Shown one piece after another: positions 43,240 through 49,376 of a stretch of DNA of 54,633 nucleotides. Location of the stretch: positions 1 to 54,633 of the IMG/VR virus record IMGVR_UViG_3300046171_000030. The stretch is one strand, 5' to 3'. The notes under the pieces are model-generated. The model worked only from the letters and a program-made list of their open reading frames with translations. It was not told where the DNA came from and ran no database searches. The position numbers were made by a program, and so were the translations under genes. Origin of the DNA: a virus. Every line of letters begins with the position of its first letter. Positions within the stretch are counted from its first letter, which is position 1.

Positions 43240-43357
43240 GGTCTTTCTCCTTTTTTCTGTTGTATTTAGTTTTGTCAGGCACTACTTGTGACCTACGCCT
43301 GTTGGTCTGAAGCATTGCCCTCGCTATAGGATTTACACTATTAGGTTTTATTCTCAT
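43190..43357 (-). CDS. Small basic protein (DUF7230-like), 55 aa
   Basis: ATG 43357 with GAGGG upstream. The pattern NPIARAMLQ, then VPDKTKYNRKKEK resembles a tiny basic family I associate with DUF7230; not certain. The upstream gene stops 11 bases earlier. Function unknown. Confidence 0.55.
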   Translation of the reverse strand: MRIKPNSVNPIARAMLQTNRRRSQVVPDKTKYNRKKEKDLANQNRKDEELEDPKG

Positions 43358-43368
43358 TGTCAAGCCCT

Positions 43369-43596
43369 CTATGCAAACTCCAATGCCCATGATGAAAGGT
43401 ATTCAGCATGACGCATAGCCTCATCACGAGTGTTGTGGGATGATACATGAGATTTACCATTGGTATAATCAATGTCCAATGTCCAGCACCCAATGTCCTT
43501 GACCACCGTGACATGGTTTGTGCCAAGAGAATTGACACCACGCCACACGTTCTTTGTGCCTGCCAATAATTGCCAATGTGATACAAAATGTTTCAT
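43369..43596 (-). CDS. Small early protein, 75 aa
   Basis: Beta-rich start (GVNSLGTNHVTVVKDIGCWTLDIDYTNG) and a C-terminal helix (RDEAMRHAEYLSSWALEF), like small one-domain early proteins. The upstream gene stops one base before its ATG, at 43598. A frame shifted by ten bases (43586) is a shadow. Function unknown. Confidence 0.6.
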   Translation of the reverse strand: MKHFVSHWQLLAGTKNVWRGVNSLGTNHVTVVKDIGCWTLDIDYTNGKSHVSSHNTRDEAMRHAEYLSSWALEFA

Positions 43597-43597
43597 C

Positions 43598-43801
43598 TTA
43601 TTTCTCCATCTGTTTGATTATATACTTAGCACGATTGATGTACTGCCTAGCAGTTTCGCCATCACCCAATGCGATACGTTCTTGTGCATCAGATAATACA
43701 GACATCGCCAGCCTTGTCAAGCCACCCATCAAAGGCTCTTGCCAATCGGTAATCAATTCATCTATCCACTCTTGTGGACACCCATACATAGTGTCATTCA
43801 T
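43598..43801 (-). CDS. Small helical early protein, 67 aa
   Basis: ATG 43801 with GAGGGG seven bases upstream. Mostly helix (LTRLAMSVLSDAQERIALGD, then ARQYINRAKYIIKQMEK). Starts five bases after the membrane-protein gene upstream. Function unknown. Confidence 0.6.
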   Translation of the reverse strand: MNDTMYGCPQEWIDELITDWQEPLMGGLTRLAMSVLSDAQERIALGDGETARQYINRAKYIIKQMEK

Positions 43802-43805
43802 ATCA

Positions 43806-43976
43806 TTACCCCTCATCTGCCATTGTCAATATGAAACCAGTTAGACCACACGCCGATAGCGCAAGGCACATAATTGATGCGACCATGTGTTCTGAGTGTA
43901 GCAGTATAAACGACACAAAGAAAAACAGTAGGCACATACCTAGTCCAATAGTCATTAGAACTAATCTGTCAAACAT
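43806..43976 (-). CDS. Two-helix membrane protein, 56 aa
   Basis: ATG 43976 lies six bases after GGAGA; ATG 43982 is in frame but too close. Two transmembrane helices (LVLMTIGLGMCLLFFFVSFILL and MVASIMCLALSACGLTGFILTM) with a short acidic end. A dyad of the TGTAAC type sits directly before the ribosome site. A holin-like or superinfection-exclusion role is possible; early-region placement argues against a lysis holin. Confidence 0.65.
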   Translation of the reverse strand: MFDRLVLMTIGLGMCLLFFFVSFILLHSEHMVASIMCLALSACGLTGFILTMADEG

Positions 43977-43992
43977 TTTCATTCTCCTTTTT

Positions 43993-44007
43993 TGTAACGG
44001 CGTTACA
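43993..44007. promoter_or_regulatory. TGTAAC-NNN-GTTACA dyad, copy 2
   Basis: Perfect dyad, centre GGC, between the GP88-like gene and the membrane-protein gene; it is 10 or 16 bases before the latter's two possible starts. Confidence 0.8.
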
Positions 44008-44009
44008 TT

Positions 44010-44876
44010 TTAGCAATCATACACAAAGCCTGATGTGTCTTGCCATGCAGTCTTACCTTTAGGCAACAGCCCAACGAATACACTTTGCGGATCACTAGGC
44101 CGATAGTCATGTGCATCACCATTGATAACACGCTTGCCCATAAACTGCTTGGGCAAAACCTTGTCAGCATTACGCAATACGACAGCCACATTCCAACCCT
44201 TCATAAACGCTGTTTCGATAAACAAACCATTAGATTCATTCAGCGAGAATGTCAAGCTGTAGTTTGGTATATGTGACACATCACGCCGAATGTTTTTGGT
44301 GTAGTCATAGAACACCACATCAGGAAAGGCACTGAACATCTCAGGAAACAGCTTTTCCCACATAACATCCTGCACCACATTAGGCCGCACAGAACATGTC
44401 ACACCCAGCCTGTCAGCTTTGCGCTTGTGCAAACCTATCTCGTGCAACAACCTAGCCTTGAATTGGTCACGGTATTCCATCCACAACAGCATACGAGTGA
44501 CACGAGCAATGTGGACATGATGACTGCCATCAATGACCATGTGCTTTTGCCCATGCCCACTGTAGGTAAGACACGCCAAGCCACAACCTATAGACGCATC
44601 ATTGCAGCCATTGTAGCCAGATGCCCATGATGCAGCCATTGCAATGCCAGCAGTAAGCACATCCTCTTTGTCGGACTTGACCAGCTTGGGATTGCGAGTG
44701 AGTAGGTCAGGTAGCCTAGACCAGTCAAACGTATCATCAGGCCGCAAAGCATTGGCTATTTTGGCTCGTGCTGCCCCACGACAGGCAATGATGAGTGGGT
44801 CATTGTCGTAATGCTCTCGCAATGTCTGGTTAGCCTTACGCATATAGTCACGATAGTTTTTAAGAGTGATATTCAT
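44010..44876 (-). CDS. GP88-like protein, 288 aa
   Basis: The block TAGIAMAASWASGYNGCNDASIGCGLACL, then HIARVTRMLLWMEYRDQF, matches the phage gp88 family, known by its Cys-rich GxNxC...C...C centre; function unknown. The cysteines may bind metal. The second ATG (44876), six bases after GGAGA, is preferred over 44882. It is bounded by TGTAAC dyads on both sides (44892 and 43993). Confidence 0.72.
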   Translation of the reverse strand: MNITLKNYRDYMRKANQTLREHYDNDPLIIACRGAARAKIANALRPDDTFDWSRLPDLLTRNPKLVKSDKEDVLTAGIAMAASWASGYNGCNDASIGCGLACLTYSGHGQKHMVIDGSHHVHIARVTRMLLWMEYRDQFKARLLHEIGLHKRKADRLGVTCSVRPNVVQDVMWEKLFPEMFSAFPDVVFYDYTKNIRRDVSHIPNYSLTFSLNESNGLFIETAFMKGWNVAVVLRNADKVLPKQFMGKRVINGDAHDYRPSDPQSVFVGLLPKGKTAWQDTSGFVYDC

Positions 44877-44891
44877 AGTCATTCTCCATTT

Positions 44892-44906
44892 TGTAACGCC
44901 GTTACA
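44892..44906. promoter_or_regulatory. TGTAAC-NNN-GTTACA dyad, copy 3
   Basis: Perfect dyad, centre GCC (plus strand), nine bases before ATG 44882 and three bases after the stop of the gene at 44909. Confidence 0.8.
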
Positions 44907-44908
44907 TT

Positions 44909-45091
44909 TTACAGTTTGATTTTACCTTCATCCGTAATCAATACAGATTGAACACATACGCTATACCCCAGATCACGCAATTCTTGTGCGGTTTCTGTTG
45001 CCACATGCAAAGAGTGCGTAGCTAACTGGCATCCCCAATTATCCATTGCTTTTGGGTGGGCATAGTTTACGATGAACAATTCATTTTCCAT
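44909..45091 (-). CDS. Small early protein, 60 aa
   Basis: Alternating strand-helix pattern (ELFIVNYAHPKAMDNWG; ATETAQELRDLGYSVCVQSVLIT) like a small ferredoxin-like fold. There is no Shine-Dalgarno; the TGTAAC dyad ends two bases before the ATG and takes its place. It has its own promoter at 45148-45176. Function unknown. Confidence 0.6.
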   Translation of the reverse strand: MENELFIVNYAHPKAMDNWGCQLATHSLHVATETAQELRDLGYSVCVQSVLITDEGKIKL

Positions 45092-45093
45092 TT

Positions 45094-45108
45094 TGTAACC
45101 TCGTTACA
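45094..45108. promoter_or_regulatory. TGTAAC-NNN-GTTACA dyad, copy 4 (variant centre)
   Basis: The arms are perfect but the centre is CTC, not GCC. Change only in the unpaired middle supports selection on the arms. Lies in the leader of the gene at 45091. Confidence 0.8.
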
Positions 45109-45147
45109 TTTTGTTGTTAGACACTGGTCAAACCCTGACCATACTTA

Positions 45148-45176
45148 AAATTAGCACAAACCTAGTCCTGTGTCAA
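45148..45176 (-). promoter_or_regulatory. Early promoter, first copy of a promoter-dyad module
   Basis: TTGACA (45176-45171), 17 bases ending GTTTGTGC, TAATTT (45153-45148), minus strand. The -35 lies inside the 3' end of the upstream gene. About 30 bases on, the leader has TCTAACAACAAA and then dyad copy 4, the same order as at 45479-45507. Confidence 0.65.
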
Positions 45177-45404
45177 TGCAGCCAGCCTAGCCTGTTGCTT
45201 TGCAATAATATATTTACGCCTCTGCAATTCCTCCATCCACTGGTTTTCCAGATAAGTTTTCATTGCGCTATCCGCTTGACCTGTACGCAATACAGGATAA
45301 AGCCACTCTTGCCGGAAGCGTTCTTGATTAGGCATATCAACCCAGCTTGAACGTACATCCTTGCCCACTACAACAGGCCGATCATTTTCCCATGCTATCT
45401 TCAT
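45162..45404 (-). CDS. Small early protein, 80 aa
   Basis: Helical, charged protein (RFRQEWLYPVLRTGQADSAM, then ENQWMEELQRRKYIIAKQQARL). Weak GGGG ribosome site. It is the first gene after the strong promoter at 45479 with a dyad in its leader. Function unknown. Confidence 0.6.
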   Translation of the reverse strand: MKIAWENDRPVVVGKDVRSSWVDMPNQERFRQEWLYPVLRTGQADSAMKTYLENQWMEELQRRKYIIAKQQARLAALTQD

Positions 45405-45424
45405 TTTGTTTGCACCCCATAATT

Positions 45425-45439
45425 TGTAACGCCGTTACA
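45425..45439. promoter_or_regulatory. TGTAAC-NNN-GTTACA dyad, copy 5
   Basis: Perfect dyad, centre GCC, in the transcribed leader about 35 bases after the expected start from the 45479 promoter and 20 bases before ATG 45404. Confidence 0.8.
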
Positions 45440-45478
45440 TTTTGTTGTTAGAAATCAGCCACATCTCGACTGTTATTA

Positions 45479-45507
45479 ATAGTAGCACAAACCCCATGTG
45501 GTGTCAA
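45479..45507 (-). promoter_or_regulatory. Strong early promoter, second copy of the promoter-dyad module
   Basis: TTGACA (45507-45502), 17 bases ending GTTTGTGC, TACTAT (45484-45479), with an extended -10 TG. The leader continues with TCTAACAACAAA and dyad copy 5. Confidence 0.78.
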
Positions 45508-45588
45508 TATAGCCAACCCCCCAACCCCACAACCCTACCAGCCGACCCCATGATATGACCGTAGGTATGATGGGCAGAAAATTGGCAC

Positions 45589-45615
45589 AAAAAAATACCC
45601 CGCTGTGAAGCGAGG
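45589..45615 (-). terminator. Intrinsic terminator after the 48-residue early gene
   Basis: Minus strand: CCTCGCT (45615-45609), loop TCAC, AGCGGGG (45604-45598), one G-U pair, then TATTTTTTT. It stops transcripts from the first early unit before the next promoter. Confidence 0.82.
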
Positions 45616-45631
45616 CATCGTTGAGATATTT

Positions 45632-45646
45632 TGTAACGCCGTTACA
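45632..45646. promoter_or_regulatory. TGTAAC-NNN-GTTACA dyad, copy 6
   Basis: Perfect dyad, centre GCC. It contains the stop codon of the gene at 45642 and lies 17 bases before the 45589 terminator stem, so it is not near a start codon. Confidence 0.8.
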
Positions 45647-45788
45647 TTTTTTGATATTGATCGTTAAAATCACGGTGCAAAACAATATGCAAATATAAAA
45701 GATAATGATCAGCACGATCAGCAATTGGTAAAGAATTATATAATGCGACTCTTTCAGCTAGCGTCATTGTATCAATATTGTATGTCAT
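45642..45788 (-). CDS. Small early protein bracketed by terminators, 48 aa
   Basis: ATG 45788 follows GAGAGGCAATCCC. Short helical protein (TMTLAERVALYNSLPIADRAD). It lies between the terminator of the upstream gene (45802-45835) and another terminator (45589-45615), so it is made only by read-through of the first. Function unknown. Confidence 0.55.
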   Translation of the reverse strand: MTYNIDTMTLAERVALYNSLPIADRADHYLLYLHIVLHRDFNDQYQKM

Positions 45789-45801
45789 GGGATTGCCTCT
45801 C

Positions 45802-45835
45802 ATAAAAAGAGATAGGCCAGCAATGAGCCAGCCTA
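45802..45835 (-). terminator. Intrinsic terminator of the insulated early gene
   Basis: Minus strand: GATAGGCTGGC (45835-45825), loop TCATT, GCTGGCCTATC (45819-45809) with two G-U pairs, then TCTTTTT. It lies 16 bases after the stop of the 45851 gene. Confidence 0.85.
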
Positions 45836-45850
45836 TCAATGGGGTTTCAA

Positions 45851-46498
45851 TTATGCTGCAAGGGATTTTAGTTTTGGTAATTCTGGCTTGGCATTGCGCT
45901 TGGCGTTTGTCAATCCTGCTTCGATTGCTTCATTATTGCCTTTTTCAATCCATTTCCAAAATGCTTTTGGATTGCCAGCAAATGCCGATTTAATGAAATC
46001 AGCGTATTGATCAGCAATTGATTTTTCATTTGGCGTATCGAGTAAGGCACCATCATTGCCGGTTTCACTTTCACCGGCATCACTTGCGCTTTCAGTTTTT
46101 GCGCTGGTGGTTTTAAAATGATCAGCGGCAAATTGACGAACACTGGTTATCTCTTTTACATGGTTTTTAATCAATGCTTTAAAATCAGTATCGGATAAAA
46201 CGTGCAGATCATTCTTTGCACATTTACGCATACCGCCTAGTTCCATTGCGAGTGATCTTTCTTGTTTAGCGTCATTATCAAAAAAGACACCTAAACCACC
46301 CTTTGTCATTGCGGCATAAAAAGCTTTGCCTTTGTCTTTTTCGGTGTCTGCTTTTGCCTTTTCTGCTTTTGCCATAACGGCAATCGTTGCCTTTAATGCT
46401 AGCGGATTTGCCCGCATTTTATCGTTAAAATCATTAGCGTTATCTTTTACTGATTGAAAGATTGTTGCAGCTATTTGGATTTGCTTTGAAATGGTCAT
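45851..46498 (-). CDS. Insulated leftmost early gene of unknown function, 215 aa
   Basis: ATG 46498 has AAAGGAAAAACC upstream (an earlier TTG at 46525 is less good). The protein is Lys/Ala/Asp-rich, with two helical halves (ISKQIQIAATIFQSVKDNAN; KAFWKWIEKGNNEAIEAG) joined by a Ser/Glu/Gly linker. It has its own promoter and a strong terminator, and its DNA is richer in GATC and in GC-ending codons than its neighbours. As first gene to be transcribed next to the putative origin, it is a candidate host-takeover, anti-defence or regulatory protein. No known domain was recognised. Confidence 0.75.
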   Translation of the reverse strand: MTISKQIQIAATIFQSVKDNANDFNDKMRANPLALKATIAVMAKAEKAKADTEKDKGKAFYAAMTKGGLGVFFDNDAKQERSLAMELGGMRKCAKNDLHVLSDTDFKALIKNHVKEITSVRQFAADHFKTTSAKTESASDAGESETGNDGALLDTPNEKSIADQYADFIKSAFAGNPKAFWKWIEKGNNEAIEAGLTNAKRNAKPELPKLKSLAA

Positions 46499-46565
46499 TG
46501 GTTTTTCCTTTGTCTGATCGGGCAAATGGCCGCCCGTTGGCCTTCGATCTTTTTGATCTATATAG

Positions 46566-46594
46566 ATTATCAGCTATTTTTCAGATAAACGCAA
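46566..46594 (-). promoter_or_regulatory. Promoter of the insulated early gene
   Basis: TTGCGT (46594-46589), 17 bases, GATAAT (46571-46566) on the minus strand, giving a leader of about 60 bases with a GGCC...GGCC hairpin before ATG 46498. Confidence 0.65.
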
Positions 46595-46630
46595 GCGGTA
46601 TCATGCATTTTATTTGATCTAATTTCATTT

Positions 46631-46645
46631 TGTAACGCCGTTACA
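46631..46645. promoter_or_regulatory. TGTAAC-NNN-GTTACA dyad, copy 7
   Basis: Perfect dyad, centre GCC, flanked by ATTTT and TTTTG. It lies about 37 bases upstream of the -35 element of the 46566 promoter. Confidence 0.8.
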
Positions 46646-47080
46646 TTTTGCAGCATATGACCATTGATTTATGGGGGTGGTATATTTTGCCATTATATGC
46701 ACCCGTTATGCCTTGCCCGATACGCTAGCAAAAACCTTGCCAGCAATCACCAACGTGCAAACGGCAATGGATAGCATATCAATTGACGGCTTATAGCTAT
46801 GATCAGCGGTTTTGTTGGCATTATGGGCTGAAACATTAGTGTTTTTGCGGGTGTTTTAGCGTGTTAGCACACAAAATCGGTCATAGGTAGCCCCTCCGGG
46901 CGTGGCCACACGGGGGGTATACGTAGTATATATACACAGAAATACACAGATTAGGAAAATTAAGTGTTAACCACAGAGGCAATTGACATCCATATACAAC
47001 CAAGTACACACATATATGCCTAAAAAATAGGCAACTATAGGGGGTGTACGGACCATTTAAATGTTTTTACAAAAAAGATG
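46646..47080. other. Non-coding divergence region, candidate origin
   Basis: No gene of note in 435 bases between the early and late units. Features seen: a G-rich stretch near 46670, CACACGGGGGGTATACGTAGTATATATAC near 46910, a short TTAACCACAG resembling a DnaA box near 46967, and alternating AT-rich and G-run segments. Together with the promoters and palindromes on both sides this is the best place for a replication origin or main control region, but no iteron set typical of a known origin was identified here. Confidence 0.4.
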
Positions 47081-47119
47081 TTGACAGGGGTTGACATAAT
47101 TTGCTATAATTGGTATAAC
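47081..47119 (+). promoter_or_regulatory. Two overlapping late promoters
   Basis: First: TTGACA 47081-47086, 18 bases, extended -10 TGCTATAAT (TATAAT 47105-47110). Second, shifted by about ten bases: TTGACA 47091-47096, 17 bases, TATAAC 47114-47119. Both are near-consensus and read into the late plus-strand genes, the only strong start for a transcript that could run over the window junction to the 26600 terminator. Confidence 0.88.
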
Positions 47120-47126
47120 TACACTA

Positions 47127-47258
47127 CACTATAAGTGATACACTAAAGTGCCTCTTAAATAAGATTGTTAATAACACCTAAATGCTTCACTTAAGTGTAC
47201 ACTAAAATAATCCCTAAATATTCTTTGTTAATAACACTTAAGTGTAACACTATAGTGT
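47127..47258. repeat. Palindromic iterons and 60-base-spaced direct repeat in late leader
   Basis: The dyad CACTTAAGTG occurs at 47188-47197 and 47235-47244; ACACTATAGTGT (47247-47258) is also perfect; near-dyads CACTATAAGTG (47127) and CACTAAAGTG (47141) share the CAC-TAWA-GTG form. A 20-base direct repeat (TTGTTAATAACAC-Y-TAA-R-TG) starts at 47165 and 47225, exactly 60 bases apart. All lie just after the late promoters, suited to a repressor or replication initiator. Confidence 0.8.
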
Positions 47259-47299
47259 ACAGCATAGTGTAGTTATTTGTGCTTTTATAAAGAAAGTTC

Positions 47300-47521
47300 T
47301 TGACATTGGCAAAGAAATCCGTAAAACTATATACAGATAATGTACTTGATGCATTTTACGATGCTATCCGTACTAATTCATTAGACCGTCTTCATATTCC
47401 TCACAGTGACGTATTCTACGTGCGCAGTGCATTGGAGGCTAAGTTTGCCCCACGTACCTTTACACTAAAAGAAACAGAAGACTACATGCGTTTAGAAGGG
47501 TGGAGTGAAGGAAATGAGTGA
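47300..47521 (+). CDS. First gene of the late unit, 73 aa
   Basis: No ATG: TTG at 47300 or 47306 must start it, with weak AGAAAG upstream. The protein is charged and helical (DNVLDAFYDAIRTNSLDRLH; KETEDYMRLEGWSEG). It follows the iteron-rich leader of the late promoters, so poor initiation may keep it low. Function unknown; a regulator is possible by position only. Confidence 0.6.
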   Translation: MTLAKKSVKLYTDNVLDAFYDAIRTNSLDRLHIPHSDVFYVRSALEAKFAPRTFTLKETEDYMRLEGWSEGNE

Positions 47522-47736
47522 TGGAACTTTATACCTTTTTTGTGTTCTTATCCGTGATCGTAATGCCGGATGGGGAACTAAAGTCTTACGCACGTAATGT
47601 AATTGAGTGTCCTGCTGCAGATGTAGTGACACAGATGCATCAATCTAAACTGGACAGTGGAGAGATTGTAGACTGGTCAGCTACGTGCCTGACAACACAA
47701 TTACCATTAACGATACCACAAGGACTGAAGACGTAA
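47521..47736 (+). CDS. Small protein with hydrophobic N-terminus, 71 aa
   Basis: ATG 47521 overlaps the preceding stop (TGATG) with AAGGAAA eight bases ahead. The hydrophobic start (MELYTFFVFLSVIVM) could be a signal or membrane anchor; the rest contains two Cys (ECPAAD, ATCLTT), suggesting an exported disulfide-bonded protein. A similar design is seen at 51750. Function unknown. Confidence 0.6.
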   Translation: MELYTFFVFLSVIVMPDGELKSYARNVIECPAADVVTQMHQSKLDSGEIVDWSATCLTTQLPLTIPQGLKT

Positions 47737-47737
47737 C

Positions 47738-48031
47738 ATGGCTATACCTACACGAGTAGCAAATAAGATGAAAGAGGAAGGCTTGTCTGGCGTTAACAAG
47801 CCGAAGCGTACTCCGAAGCATCCAACTAAGTCACACTGCGTAATGGCTAAAGAAGGTGACACATATAAATTCATTCGCTTTGGACAGCAAGGCGTTAGTG
47901 GTGCTGGTAAGAATCCTAAGACTGCAAAGGATAAGGCACGTAAGAAATCATACTACGCACGTCACGATGCGCAGGGTAAGCCGACCAGCAAGCTGTCAGC
48001 GAAGTATTGGTCACACAAAGTTAAATGGTAA
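47738..48031 (+). CDS. DUF6321-like basic protein
   Basis: 97 residues. SHCVMAKEGDTYKFIRFGQQGVSG, KARKKSYYARHDAQG and the ending AKYWSHKVKW match a common marine phage family I know as DUF6321. It is highly basic, so likely nucleic-acid binding; function unknown. Follows the previous stop by one base. Confidence 0.78.
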   Translation: MAIPTRVANKMKEEGLSGVNKPKRTPKHPTKSHCVMAKEGDTYKFIRFGQQGVSGAGKNPKTAKDKARKKSYYARHDAQGKPTSKLSAKYWSHKVKW

Positions 48032-48045
48032 TTTAGGAGATACCG

Positions 48046-48708
48046 ATGGCACCTAGAGATAAAGAAAATGAAATGATTGAAGAGTTGCGTAGGCGTATTC
48101 GTAGAGCCGCAGCTAACAAAAAACCGGGCAAGCAGAACACACCTTCGATGCTAGAGGAAATGGGCGGTCGCTCTAAAATAGGACGTGCTAAAATTAAAGA
48201 TGCTTTAAAGGGTTCAGCAAAGCAATCTAAACCGTCTATGATGGGCGGTAAAATGACTGTAGCTGAGATGGAAGCCAAACTTAAAAAGAAAGCTGCAGAG
48301 AACAAAGAACTTGCAGCAACTCGCGCACGTGCTAAGAAAGCTGCTGCAAATAAAAAACCTACTACGCAAGTAAAGCCATCTATTATGAAAGAAATTGAAT
48401 CTAAAACAGGTAAGGCCACAGGTCAAGGTGTATTTGCATCTTCTGCAAAAAAGAAGAAGGAGCCAGCTAAAAAAACAACAACAGCAAAGAAGGCACCTGC
48501 GCCAAAAAAAGCACCACCTGCAGCTAAAAAAGATACTAGTACGACTTTTAAAGAGGCATTTGCTGCAGCACGTAAGGCAAATAAAAAAGAGTTTACGTGG
48601 AAAGGCAAGAAGTATGCCGCAGTAACTAAAACTGAAGTTAAGAAGTCTGGCTCTAAAAGTCTTAGAGAATATCTCAACAAAAAATCTGGTAAAGCTAAAG
48701 GGAAATAA
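48046..48708 (+). CDS. Histone H1-like Lys/Ala-rich protein, 220 aa
   Basis: More than a quarter Lys, with Ala/Pro runs (KKAPAPKKAPPAAKK) like H1-type DNA-binding tails, plus a folded end (TFKEAFAAARKANKKEFTWKG) that recurs at the C-terminus of many phage small proteins. TTTAGGAGATACCG precedes the ATG. DNA condensation or a virion DNA-associated role is plausible; no direct evidence. Confidence 0.65.
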   Translation: MAPRDKENEMIEELRRRIRRAAANKKPGKQNTPSMLEEMGGRSKIGRAKIKDALKGSAKQSKPSMMGGKMTVAEMEAKLKKKAAENKELAATRARAKKAAANKKPTTQVKPSIMKEIESKTGKATGQGVFASSAKKKKEPAKKTTTAKKAPAPKKAPPAAKKDTSTTFKEAFAAARKANKKEFTWKGKKYAAVTKTEVKKSGSKSLREYLNKKSGKAKGK

Positions 48709-48712
48709 AACA

Positions 48713-49078
48713 ATGTCTGGTAAGAAGAAAATTGTTCGTGACTATTCGGAGATGGATACTGCCGATCTAAAGAAAATGATTCAGAAAGATAGCGGTGCTT
48801 CTAAGCAATCTGCTAAAGCGGCATTTAAAGAGTTAGAGAAGCGTGAAGGCGATATGGGCTACAGCGTAACTTTAATTCTTGGTGGACGTAAACGTGAGCC
48901 TGACACAATGGATTTACCTAAGTCAAAGCCTAAGAAAAAGCCAGCAATGGCTAGAGGTGGTATGGCATACGGCAAAGAGCATATGTATGTCGCAGGTGGT
49001 TCAGTACAAATGAATCCGGGCCTGAAGGCATTGAAAGCTGCTAGCCCAGAAGCTTACAACAAGATCACGGGTAAGTAA
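48713..49078 (+). CDS. Basic protein with MARGG motif, 121 aa
   Basis: Helical start (DYSEMDTADLKKMIQKDSG) followed by a Lys/Pro part and a Gly-rich end with MARGGMAYGK and YVAGGSVQMNPG. The M-A-x-GG motif is shared with virion-type genes at 4186, 17885 and 49886. Starts four bases after the previous stop. Function unknown. Confidence 0.65.
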   Translation: MSGKKKIVRDYSEMDTADLKKMIQKDSGASKQSAKAAFKELEKREGDMGYSVTLILGGRKREPDTMDLPKSKPKKKPAMARGGMAYGKEHMYVAGGSVQMNPGLKALKAASPEAYNKITGK

Positions 49079-49079
49079 G

Positions 49080-49376
49080 ATGGCTCCTCGTGCGCCTCAA
49101 AGACCAACAGCCAAAAAACCTGCTCCTAAACGTAACTATAGAAAAGAACAGGCATATGATTCACAGCCTCACGTTAAAAAGAAACGTGCTAATCGTAACT
49201 TGGCACGTAGACGTGCTATGAGGGCGGGTCTTGTACAAAAGGGTGATGGCAAGGATGTGCATCACGTAAATGGTAACGCATTAGATAAAAATGGTGCCAC
49301 TAAAGTAGTGAAGGCATCACAGAATAGATCGTACCCTCGTAAACGTAATGCAGGTAAGCGTAACGCCCGTGCATAG
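49080..49376 (+). CDS. Basic HNH-like protein, 98 aa
   Basis: About 30 percent Arg/Lys. The core RRRAMRAGLVQKGDGKDVHHV, then NGNALDKNGATK and NRSYPR, follows the pattern of small HNH-type phage proteins often coded near terminases. Only part of a normal HNH active site is seen (DVHH and N), so catalysis is unsure. Overlaps the next gene by 29 bases. Confidence 0.6.
   Translation: MAPRAPQRPTAKKPAPKRNYRKEQAYDSQPHVKKKRANRNLARRRAMRAGLVQKGDGKDVHHVNGNALDKNGATKVVKASQNRSYPRKRNAGKRNARA

Noticed and set aside
45476-45724. Minus-strand frame of 82 codons (hydrophobic) over the promoter and terminator
   Set aside because: It runs through the 45589 terminator and 45479 promoter, has no ribosome site and overlaps the real gene at 45642.
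47018-47032. Hairpin GCCTA-AAAAA-TAGGC in the control region
   Set aside because: Only five pairs, no T-run; too weak to call a terminator.
46646-47080. Possible attP with a tRNA 3'-end core
   Set aside because: No segment resembling a tRNA T-arm and acceptor stem was found here or next to the integrase.
48033-48713. Minus-strand frames of 96-128 codons opposite the Lys-rich gene
   Set aside because: They are mirrors of Lys/Ala codons on the other strand, rich in Phe and Leu, and have no ribosome sites.
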